Below are positions 1 through 8,554 of a stretch of DNA of 64,000 nucleotides, one piece after another. This DNA comes from Chloropicon primus (lineage: Eukaryota > Chlorophyta > Chloropicophyceae > Chloropicales > Chloropicaceae). The position numbers were made by a program, and so were the translations under genes. The first letter of the stretch is position 1. Each line of letters begins with the position of its first letter. The notes beneath the pieces are model-generated. The model made no database searches. It was not told the DNA's origin and saw only the letters and a list, made by a program, of their open reading frames with translations. Where the stretch lies: assembly GCA_023205875.1 (NCBI GenBank), contig CP060758.1, positions 558,001 through 622,000 on the forward strand, written 5' to 3'.

Positions 1-3000
1 GGCAGGTGCTGGCGCACGTGGGCGAGGACACCGACGCCGGATCCAGTGTTCTCCAGATTCTCGATCAGGCGGGGGGCACTGGCGTGGACTCCGTGGCGGC
101 ATCCAGCTTGCTGGATTCCATGTCGATGCTCGCAAACTCGTATGAGCAAAGTGCCCAAACCTTGCAGAACATGATCAGAGACGAGCTTCTTGGCTCCGGC
201 TACAACAGCAGCGGCGCCAACGACACTTCCTCTGACGGCGGTGACGGTTTCAGGAGAAGAAGGCTTTTGCAGCAGCAGCTCGTGACGGACCAGGCTACGG
301 AAGTCATGGATATGGTGGACAAGCTGGCGTCTGCCGGCGTGAAAGACGCCGTGGACGGAGAGGATGCCTTCGAGGTGAGCAGCCCGAACATCCAGGTCAT
401 GTCTGCGAAGAGGGAAGATCCCACTGGGTCTTTCAACCTTCCAAAGGAGCCGGGTGCCAAGGACTCCCCGTCGTTCGATGTGCCAACGGGCTTGGGCAGC
501 GGCAGCGGAAACGTCGAGATCGTCTCGAGCGCGAACAAGAAGAACCCTTTCCAGGGAAGCATCGCTTCCGGTGGCAAGTTCGCGTCTGCGATCTCGAGCT
601 CTGTGGCTAGCTTTGACTTGAAGGCAAACAGCAGCAAGATGAACGTCAGCATTGACGCGTCGTCGGGGCAGCAGCCCATTACCATCAAAATTCCGGTGCC
701 CAAACCCGAGAGCTCGTGCAGGAAGGTTGAATCGAAGTGCCGGTACTGGGATGAGCACAAGCAGGAATGGAGCACCGAGGGTTTGTTCGAATTGGAACGG
801 ACGGACGAGTACCTCGTCTGCCAGACGTTGCATTTGTCTAGCTTTGCTGTCAGCACGGATGACGTCGTGCCGGAATTCAACGTGGTGGATCCTTTCGACC
901 TGGACCTCTTCTCGCAAATGACTCTGGACAACGCTTTGGCCATGTTTATTGTTGGCGCGATCTACATGCTCTTCGCCCTGGTGAACTACCTCGGGTACCG
1001 GGTGGACAACCAGAACAGGAGGAGGATGCAGGTCGAGCAGAAGCTGCTGGAGTTGGACCAGGGCATCAAAGGATTGTCCTTGACCAAGGGTGGTCAGGGC
1101 ATCTCGGCACCTTGGCCATCGAAGATGGGTTCGAACAACAAGAAGTCCGCTCTGACCAAGGAAGAGGAGGAGAGCCTTCGCTCTTACATCTCAAAAAAGC
1201 TTCTGAAAGACAGTGAGCTCGTTGCGGTCATCAATGTCAAGCCAGGGGACAAGTACACCAGACCCCAGCGGCTCATGGTTCTGCTGAGCATCGTTCTTGG
1301 ATACTTCGCCACAAGCGCCATTTTCTTTGGCCTTGATCCTTCCAACATCGCCGCGAAGCTCTTCATCGGTATCTTCACGGCTATGATACTTGGTCCTGCG
1401 AAGACGTCCTTCAAGCTCCTGTTCCGCAAGTCGACTTATTACGCTCCAAGGAAAAGGCCGGCGAGGAAGAAGCACATGCAGTCTCACAAGGCAAAGGCTT
1501 TGTCGAGGAGCGATCTGTGCACCTACCAGATCAAGGTCTTAACCTCAAATGTCCCCTTCGCGGGAACGCACAAGAATGTTCACGTCGTGCTCTATGGCGA
1601 CAAGGGTCGTAGCGTGACGCACACGCTGGATGAGGGCTCCCTCATTTTCTCGGAGGGAGGAAAGTCGTCCAAGGTATTGTTCGAGAGGGGAGAGCAATCT
1701 GTCTTCGAGATCAAGACGCAGGACGTTGGCAAGCTCGACCACATCGACATCGGTCACGACGGAAAGGGGTGGGGCTCTGGCTGGCACTTGAACTACGTGG
1801 TCGTGATCAACAAGAGCACGGGAGTTGGGGCCAAGTTCCCCTGCGGGCTTTGGCTGGACAAGAAGCTCGACGGAGGGTACTGCGAGAGAACTCTGAACGC
1901 GACTGATCCGTTCGAGGACCTTGCGATCCTCAAGGATGCTGGCGATTCCAAGGACAAGCTGTCGCCCGGCAGTCCTGCGGATGGATCCCAGAGGAGCGCG
2001 TCCCCTCCTGGCGTTCCAAAGCCAGTTGGGGTTCCTCGCCCTCGCAGGAGGAGAATGCACGGTGCCGATAGCCCGAGCCTCGGGTCGCGAGCATCGACGG
2101 CATCGAACAGCGCCCAGGGCCAATCATTCGGAGGCATCGTACCGCCTCCGCCACCTTTGGCCGCGGGCCAGCGTGTGAGGCCGAGGAGGATCAGGACGTC
2201 AACGGCGAGCATGATGGCAGTCCGAGCGGCGGCGGCTTTCAGGGGCTCGACCCTGGGAAGCAGAATCTCTCCGATGCCGTCCACGCCAGGCCTGCAGATG
2301 AGAGATGAGTTCGGCGCACCCGTGTCCCAGACGATGGGGACGATGGGGAGCAGCACCGCGACAGCGATACCGCCCCCTCCCCCAGAGAACCTGAATGCGA
2401 AGCGCAGGCCAAGAAGAACCAAGGCGAGGCAGACCGTCCTGGACGTCATAGGGATGAACAGAGTCGTCAGTGCTCTCTCTCCCGGTGGAAGCGACGGCAG
2501 CGTCCCGCCCCCCGTCCCACCTCCCAAGGCCTCCGGGGCACCAAGGCCAAGGAGGAGAGCCGGCAAAAACAGCGTCCATCCTTCTCCTCAGACGCCTGTC
2601 CAAAGGCCCGCCCAGGAGGCTCAGTCTTTCTCCGTGGAAAACGTGGCTTCGGCCCACAGCGCCACGAAGAACCCAAGGCCGAGGCCCGCGGTCCAAGCGA
2701 CCCATAGGATCAAGAACAAGGTCCTGGGATCGATTGTCCCGAGCGCGTCGGAGGGCGCGTCGAGCGAAGGGGCGAGCGGCGAGGCTCCAGCCTTCTACGT
2801 TCCCCCCGCCATCGATGCGGTCGTCAGGAAGATCCAGAGGAGATGGAAGAAGAAGTTGCTGGCGTTCAAGAGGAAGCAGAACAAGGCCGCGACGAAGATT
2901 CAGGCCCACTGGAGGGCGTTCAGCCTGAGAAAGAAGAAGAAAGAGGAGAAGGCAGCGCAGAAGGCGGATGAGATCATGTCAGGACTTTGGTGGGTCAAGG

Positions 3001-3431
3001 CCCACACCCAGGGAAAGGTCATATCGGATGGAAAGAAGGACCTTGGCTTCGACCAGCTCGCCAAGAAGTGGACGAGCGCGGAACAATCGATCATAAGCGA
3101 GAGCTTCCAGGGTAAAATGGACAAGAAGGCGGAAGGAAAGAGGACCAAGAAGGTGAAGAGAAGGAAGGAGCCCAAGGGCGGCTTGCCGAGGTGGTTCATT
3201 TACGTCACCTACACGGCATGCTTCATTTTCTGTGCAATTGCAAGTTGGTTCACCATCCTGTACGGTTTGAAGTTTGAGCCAGCCATCGGAAGAGCCTGGC
3301 TGCTTTCGAGTACGTTTGCTATTTTTGTTGAGATGTTCGTTCAGGACCCAATCAAAATCGCGGTGAAAGTAACCGTACTGAGAAAGCTCAAGCAGGCCTT
3401 GAAACCAAGCCCCAAAAGGAGGAACAAGTGA
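1..3431 (+). CDS. Polycystin-1-like GPS/PLAT multi-pass membrane protein (5' truncated)
   Basis: The frame is open to the left edge, so the N-terminus lies outside the window; about 1,140 residues are visible. In order (numbering from nt 6): a GPS/GAIN-like cysteine motif at about 238-284 (CRYW, then C-x-H-L-S-S-F); TM1 at 305-333; a hydrophobic pair at 421-477; a PLAT/LH2 domain at 506-632; a disordered Pro/Arg-rich linker at 655-930; two IQ-like motifs at 938-980 (KIQRRW, KIQAHW); a second hydrophobic pair at 1063-1122; then a basic tail. GPS plus PLAT is the hallmark of the PKD1/polycystin-1 family (membrane receptors or channel subunits, often ciliary). In PKD1 the PLAT domain follows TM1 directly; here a membrane pair intervenes. 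No ion-channel pore is visible. Function in this organism is inference. Confidence 0.7.
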   Translation, partial: QVLAHVGEDTDAGSSVLQILDQAGGTGVDSVAASSLLDSMSMLANSYEQSAQTLQNMIRDELLGSGYNSSGANDTSSDGGDGFRRRRLLQQQLVTDQATEVMDMVDKLASAGVKDAVDGEDAFEVSSPNIQVMSAKREDPTGSFNLPKEPGAKDSPSFDVPTGLGSGSGNVEIVSSANKKNPFQGSIASGGKFASAISSSVASFDLKANSSKMNVSIDASSGQQPITIKIPVPKPESSCRKVESKCRYWDEHKQEWSTEGLFELERTDEYLVCQTLHLSSFAVSTDDVVPEFNVVDPFDLDLFSQMTLDNALAMFIVGAIYMLFALVNYLGYRVDNQNRRRMQVEQKLLELDQGIKGLSLTKGGQGISAPWPSKMGSNNKKSALTKEEEESLRSYISKKLLKDSELVAVINVKPGDKYTRPQRLMVLLSIVLGYFATSAIFFGLDPSNIAAKLFIGIFTAMILGPAKTSFKLLFRKSTYYAPRKRPARKKHMQSHKAKALSRSDLCTYQIKVLTSNVPFAGTHKNVHVVLYGDKGRSVTHTLDEGSLIFSEGGKSSKVLFERGEQSVFEIKTQDVGKLDHIDIGHDGKGWGSGWHLNYVVVINKSTGVGAKFPCGLWLDKKLDGGYCERTLNATDPFEDLAILKDAGDSKDKLSPGSPADGSQRSASPPGVPKPVGVPRPRRRRMHGADSPSLGSRASTASNSAQGQSFGGIVPPPPPLAAGQRVRPRRIRTSTASMMAVRAAAAFRGSTLGSRISPMPSTPGLQMRDEFGAPVSQTMGTMGSSTATAIPPPPPENLNAKRRPRRTKARQTVLDVIGMNRVVSALSPGGSDGSVPPPVPPPKASGAPRPRRRAGKNSVHPSPQTPVQRPAQEAQSFSVENVASAHSATKNPRPRPAVQATHRIKNKVLGSIVPSASEGASSEGASGEAPAFYVPPAIDAVVRKIQRRWKKKLLAFKRKQNKAATKIQAHWRAFSLRKKKKEEKAAQKADEIMSGLWWVKAHTQGKVISDGKKDLGFDQLAKKWTSAEQSIISESFQGKMDKKAEGKRTKKVKRRKEPKGGLPRWFIYVTYTACFIFCAIASWFTILYGLKFEPAIGRAWLLSSTFAIFVEMFVQDPIKIAVKVTVLRKLKQALKPSPKRRNK

Positions 3432-3587
3432 CTCTAGATCCCGGGATCCGGGTCTGGAGCCACACAGTATAACAATTATATATATGAGAACTCCCATCAA
3501 GAAGCAAAAAAATATATATATATATGAACAAAACCGCACATGTACCATTATTGTAATGATAACAATACAACCAAACTTTATCTTTAT
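3432..3587. other. Convergent 3' intergenic spacer
   Basis: AT-rich spacer between two convergent stop codons. It starts with a palindromic GC-rich patch at 3433-3456 and contains TATATA runs (3477-3526) and TGTAA near 3551, a pentamer used as poly(A) signal in some green algae. It probably holds the 3' ends of both transcripts. Confidence 0.5.
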
Positions 3588-5258
3588 TCACGAGTTTTCC
3601 TGCTCCTCCTCCTCGTCCCCCTCCTCCTCCTCGTATTCCTCGTCTTCTTCTTCTTGCTCGCTCCCGTTGGCCGCCGCCCCGTTGAGTTGCTCCTCCAAGT
3701 GCATCCTCAGGATGCTGAGCTGCCTCGACTTGAACGGGCTGTCCCCACCAAAGTTCAGAGCGGATATGGGGGAGGGCCTTGAAAGCGAGTTGTCCTCGCC
3801 GTCTGCCTGAGCGGGCTCGAGATTCTCCTCGAGCTTGTCGTCCTCCTCTCTCATTCTCGACAACATCTTGGCCAAATCGGGACCGGGGGACAGGGACACC
3901 CTGCTCAAGGGCAGCTCATCCTCCTCGCTTTCCTCCACGGCATCAAGCTCGCCGGTGAACCATGGGTGCTTGAGAGACTCGCTTGCCGTCAGCCTCTTGT
4001 TCGCCGCGGAGAGAAGCTTGGAAAGGAGGTCCTTCGCGGCAAGCGATATCTTGTCTCCCCCGAGCCTCGGTTCCGAGACGTCTCCCTGCTGGACCTGAAT
4101 CTTGGAGAAGGGCAGCTTTCCAAATAGCATGAAATGGAGGATGCAGCCGCAGCTCCACAGGTCGACCGCTTGGCTGTACATCCTCCCCTCGACCATCTCG
4201 GGCGCCAGGTACCTCGTTGTGCCGCAAGGCGTCGAAGCCTTCCAGGAATTGCTGCTCCCCCGGATCTTCCCGAACCCGAAGTCTATCACTTTCAATTCCG
4301 GCAATGCCTCCGGCCTGCTTGCTGCCTCTGTTTCCCCGAGGGCGGAGCGGGCCGCCGCCGCCTCGTCTTCCGCGCTCGACCTTCTCCGAGAGTTGGACCG
4401 TATCAGACCGAACACCCGGCTCATCCTTCTCTCCTTCTTCTTTACGGCCTGCTTCCCAGCAGCAGCTTTGGCGAACATCAGGTTCTCCACCTTCAAGTCG
4501 CGGTGGGCGAGGCCCCTCCCGTGGAGAAAGCTCACGCAGTCCAGGACTCCTTCGAAGAGCCTCTTCGCGACCGGCTCGGGAAGGGTCCCCTCCGCGTTGA
4601 CGTACTCTCCCAGCGAGATGTCCAGGAACTCGAGGACCAAGGCGATGTTTCCCTTGGAGTCGTAAAAGTAATCCTTCAGCTGGGGAAGCGACGAGTGCTC
4701 TGACTTGAGGTACCGCAAGATCCTGAGCTCGTTGTGCATCTCCCTGTGGCTGTCGCTGCTCTTGGTGGACAACTTGATCGCGACCTGCTCTTGAGTTATC
4801 TTGCTCCAAGCCCTGTAAACCTTGCAGGTGTGACCCTCCCCGATCTTCTCGCCCACGTCGTAATAGTCCCTGAACCTTCGAAAGACTTCGGGGTAGTGAG
4901 ACATCTCGCCCAGGAAGGAGTGAAGGTCGGCGTCCGAGGAGAACTTGAAGTAGGTCGCCCTCCTCCCCTCCTCCTTGGTCTTGGAGTAAGCCGCGGAGGC
5001 CACCAGGTTCTTGTGCACCTTCAGCTTCATCCCCGCCAAAGCCAGCCTCACGCTCCCCTTCCCTCCAACTTGCTGCTGCCCCTTCCCCGACTTTTGTGGA
5101 ACGCACCTGGTGGAGTACTCCAACACCTTGCTCCCCCTCTCGCAGCTGTGCAGCCTTATCGTCGTGTCCACATACTGCTGCTTTTTGAAGAACCCCTTCT
5201 CGCTCACTTGGCAAGCAATGCTGAAGTCCCTCGCCATCGCCAGACCCCCCGCCATCAT
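3588..5258 (-). CDS. CAMK-like Ser/Thr protein kinase with N-terminal PH-like region
   Basis: 556 residues. Residues 15-125 look like a PH-type lipid-binding fold (alternating strands ending in a helix before the kinase); this is inferred, not certain. The kinase domain (about 133-436) has the glycine loop GEGHTCKVY (140-148), VAIK lysine at 162, HRDLKVEN (252-259), DFG (326-328), APE and a CAMK-like HPWF end. A basic, serine-rich insert of about 55 residues (264-319, with RRMS and SRRRSS) separates the catalytic loop from DFG. The C-terminal 110 residues are very acidic. All catalytic residues are present, so it should be active. Met1 is the first ATG; Met2 and Met8 are alternatives. It shares a 418-nt promoter region with the kinesin-14 gene and converges on the polycystin-like gene. 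Confidence 0.85.
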   Translation of the reverse strand: MMAGGLAMARDFSIACQVSEKGFFKKQQYVDTTIRLHSCERGSKVLEYSTRCVPQKSGKGQQQVGGKGSVRLALAGMKLKVHKNLVASAAYSKTKEEGRRATYFKFSSDADLHSFLGEMSHYPEVFRRFRDYYDVGEKIGEGHTCKVYRAWSKITQEQVAIKLSTKSSDSHREMHNELRILRYLKSEHSSLPQLKDYFYDSKGNIALVLEFLDISLGEYVNAEGTLPEPVAKRLFEGVLDCVSFLHGRGLAHRDLKVENLMFAKAAAGKQAVKKKERRMSRVFGLIRSNSRRRSSAEDEAAAARSALGETEAASRPEALPELKVIDFGFGKIRGSSNSWKASTPCGTTRYLAPEMVEGRMYSQAVDLWSCGCILHFMLFGKLPFSKIQVQQGDVSEPRLGGDKISLAAKDLLSKLLSAANKRLTASESLKHPWFTGELDAVEESEEDELPLSRVSLSPGPDLAKMLSRMREEDDKLEENLEPAQADGEDNSLSRPSPISALNFGGDSPFKSRQLSILRMHLEEQLNGAAANGSEQEEEDEEYEEEEGDEEEEQENS

Positions 5259-5676
5259 TGCCCTGCTCCCCCACCTTGGACCGATCCTCGCCTTGCTGCT
5301 CCTCCGTTAATTTTCTCCTCCCCCCACCGCTTCTGTCACTCTCTCTCGATTTTTAGGGTTTTAGGGTTTTCGAGAGGGTTTAGGTCCCATGCATAATTAA
5401 TTTCTATGGTAGAATATCCAAAACACGTCCACGATGGAATTTCTACACAAAAAACTCCCAAAGATCCAATCTTGGACTGAAATCTTTGAATTGTACGATG
5501 ACTGGATAATTAATGTCATTGCCTAGAAGAGTTGGAGTTTCGTTCCTCGTGTGTTGTTGAATTAACTTCTTTTGCCTTACAGTTTCAAAGTGGGGAGAGG
5601 AGGAAGCGAGAGGGGGAAGGGTCTGTCTCTGGTGCGTGTGAGTGTGAAGGGGGGCGACAGCACACGGAGAGGGGAG
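5259..5676. promoter_or_regulatory. Divergent promoter region, kinase / kinesin-14
   Basis: 418 nt between two divergent start codons. Apart from the telo-box it contains an AT-rich stretch at 5390-5570 and no credible ORF. It presumably carries both promoters and 5' leaders. Confidence 0.5.
5352..5374 (-). promoter_or_regulatory. Telo-box: two tandem TTTTAGGG units
   Basis: Two perfect tandem TTTTAGGG units followed by TTTT, about 95 nt upstream of the kinase ATG; read on the minus strand they give AAACCCTA repeats. In plants, telo-boxes (AAACCCTA) near transcription starts regulate housekeeping genes, and TTTTAGGG is the Chlamydomonas-type telomere repeat. A further GGGTTTAGG follows at 5377-5385. 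The regulatory role is inferred. Confidence 0.55.
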
Positions 5677-8416
5677 ATGACGGAAGGGGCGATGATGGCA
5701 GATGAGGGGGGGGAGGAGAGCGGACCATTCGCAAGCAATGGGAACAAGAAAACGGAGGACCATGACGAGGAACTGGAAAGTATCAAGAGAGTCACGGGGG
5801 AGGACGGGGTGTCGTACGAGACCCTGGAAGACGCGGAGGCAGGGAACAAGATACAGGCGGTGTGTCCCATGGTTGTGGCCTCGAGAGAGGTGAAGGAGAA
5901 GAAAAAGGTGATCTCTTTCACCACTACGGGGCTCAAGGACGTGTACCTGTGGATCGACATATTCGGATTCGCCGTCCTGGACTCGCACGGCAAGGTCACG
6001 AGGTCCGTCCCGTACCCTATGCTCGCCAGCTGGATGATCGACAACGACTTGTTCCAGGTTCAGCTCGTCAACAAGAAGGGGAAGCAGAAGGTGAGTCGCC
6101 GAGCGCAAACGCTTTCCCTCCGATCGATCCATTGAAATCGCGATGAAGCTCTCGGTCCTTTGCCTCTTCGGCTGCTGACTTTGCAGAGGTTTGTTCTCCT
6201 TCCTCGCCGTCTCTCTTCGTCGTCTCTTGCCGTTCCTTTCCAACGTGATGCGGCAGGTCTACACGTACCTGACTGGGTACCACACCGCGGTGAAGATCAA
6301 GAACCGCCTCTGGGAGTACATCGACCTTTACCTGAAGCACCCCAAGGCCGTGGAGGCCCTGCAGTCGTTTTGCCAGGCGATAGAGGAAGGCAACGTTGTG
6401 AGCACGGACTTGCTCAAGGAGGGGATCCCCTTGGACAAGGAAGCTTTCATTGACGAGAGCTTGACGAAAGCGAAGAAGATCCCGTTGGGTACCAACAAGG
6501 ATGGAACCCCAAAGAAACCGGCAAAGGCGAAAGCGGCGGCGACGTCGTCCAAGTCGCCCTCGAAGGATACTCAGAACCTCGCCCGTGCCGAAGCGGAGCT
6601 GCGGACCCTGAGGGAGGCCCTGCAGAAGGCTTTGGAGGAGCGCGACGAGGCGAAAGAGAAGTGCGAAGGCCTCGACGCGCAATTGGAGCTGTTGCAGCTG
6701 GAGAGCAAGGGGGGCGGAGACGGCGGGGAAGGGGCGAGCGCAAAGGCCAAGCAGCTCGAGGAAGAGGCCAAGCAGCTCAAGGAGGACTTGGAGTTCTCGG
6801 TGAGGGAGAGGGACAACCTGTCCAAGCAGCTGGAGAACGCGATGGAGAGGATGCAGTCCATGGAGAGCGGGGATGCTGGAAACACCCAGCAGGAGGTCTT
6901 GCACTACCAGCAGGAAGCTCAGCAGCTCGCGGCGCTCATGGAGGAGCAGCACTCCATCATTGACGACCTGGTGAAGGCAAAGTCTGATCTGGAGGAGCAG
7001 GTGGCCCAGGAGAAGGGGGGCAGGCAGCAGGCGGAGGCCATCGCGGAGGCGGCAACGAACGAGGCGGCGTCCGCGATTGCCGAGGCCCAGGCCGCGGGGG
7101 AGCAGATGCAAGGAGAGCAGATGCAAGTTGTTGCTTTGGGGGCCGGTGCGATCTTGGAGGGGTGCGAGGGACTGAGGAGGGACCTCGCGACTGTCAGGAG
7201 CGAGGCGGAGGCCCTGAGCACGGCCGTGCCCTTGATGAGCGCGTTTGCCCTGAGGCAGCTGAGCGATTTCATGGCCTCCGGGGCGTTCGCCTCCATGAGA
7301 GATGCGATGGAGAGGTACAAGAGGGAGTGCAAGCTCCGTAAGCAGCTCTACAACCAGCTGATTGAGCTGAGGGGCAACATCAGAGTGTTCTGCCGTGTAA
7401 GGCCTCTGTTCGGCAAGGAGATAGAGGAAGAAGAGGAGGACGTGACGAGGTTTCCGGAGGAGGATGAGATCACCGTCCTCGCTTCGGATGGCTCGTACTC
7501 GAGGGCCAAAACCTATGAGTTTGACAAGGTTTTCGGGCCGGACAGCAGCCAGACCGTGGTGTTCCAGGAGGTTGCGCCACTGATTGCAAGCGTGTTGGAC
7601 GGTTACAACTTCTGCATTTTCGCTTACGGGCAGACAGGAAGTGGAAAGACGCATACCATGGAAGGGCCCAGGGATGATCCTGGTGTGAACACGAGGGCCA
7701 TCGCCGAGCTGTTCCGCCTGGCCGAGGAGAGGGGGGAGGACTATGAGATCAACGTCTCCGCAAGCGTTCTTGAGATTTACAACGAGCAGCTGAGGGACTT
7801 GTTGGTGCGAGACAACTCCAAGAAGCTCGAGGCAAAGCTTGCGAAGGATGGGTCCGTGCACGTCCCTGGGCTGACCGCGATGAAGGTTGGAACCCCTCAG
7901 GACATCGTCAAAGTGATGGAAGTTGCGAGCAAGAACAGGGCCGTGTCTGCGACGAACATGAACGAGCACTCGAGTAGGAGTCACGCCATGCTGAGCGTGA
8001 GTGTGATGTGCAGAAACCGCATATCAAAGCAGGAGCACAGAGGAAAGCTGCACCTCGTAGATCTCGCGGGAAGCGAGCGCGTGGGCAAGAGCGAAGCCAC
8101 CGGAGCGCGCCTGAAAGAGGCTCAGGCCATCAACAAGTCCCTGTCTTCCTTGGGCGACGTCATCCAAGCGCTGTCCGCCAAGAAGGGACACGTGCCGTTC
8201 AGGAACAGCAAGCTGACATACGTTTTGCAAGATTCTTTGGGAGGCCACTCCAAGGTTCTCATGTTCGTCCAAGCCTCGCCTGCTGGCTCGAACACGAGCG
8301 AGACCCGTTGCTCCCTGGACTTTGCGGCGAGAGCCCGCAACGTGGAGCTCGGCCAGGCCAAGCAGAACACAGTTCGCTACGGCGATGGTGGGGACAACGG
8401 CCACGCCAAGCACTAA
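5677..8416 (+). CDS. Kinesin-14 (C-terminal motor, predicted minus-end directed)
   Basis: Two exons, 5677-6090 and 6257-8416, with a phase-0 intron (GTGAGT...CGGCAG); predicted 857 residues. Exon 1 and the start of exon 2 form a globular head (about residues 80-165: YLWIDIFGFAVLD, then LWEYIDLYLK) resembling a PH or FERM-C lobe. A long coiled coil (about 210-490) and the kinesin-14 neck (LIELRGNIRVFCRVRP, about 506-521) precede the motor domain. P-loop GQTGSGKTHT is at about 596, switch I NEHSSRSH and switch II DLAGSER follow. A motor at the C-terminus after a neck of this type defines the Kar3/KCBP class (spindle organisation or cargo transport). Splicing is inferred from sites and frame; a start at the exon-2 ATG (6248) would lose the head. 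Confidence 0.88.
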
Positions 8417-8554
8417 GAGAGGAGGTTGGATGGGACAAAGAAGACAAAGTTATCTCATTACAAAAACCATTTTTTTTTTATTATATTGACCCCGGGATAG
8501 GATTCGTTGATTCAAGAGGAAGAGAAGTCCGCCGGCTTGCACTCCGACTCCGCT

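Noticed and set aside
6187-6256. Splice acceptor TTGCAG at 6186 for kinesin-14
   Set aside because: It puts exon 2 out of frame; the CGGCAG at 6251-6256 keeps phase 0 and joins conserved-looking sequence.
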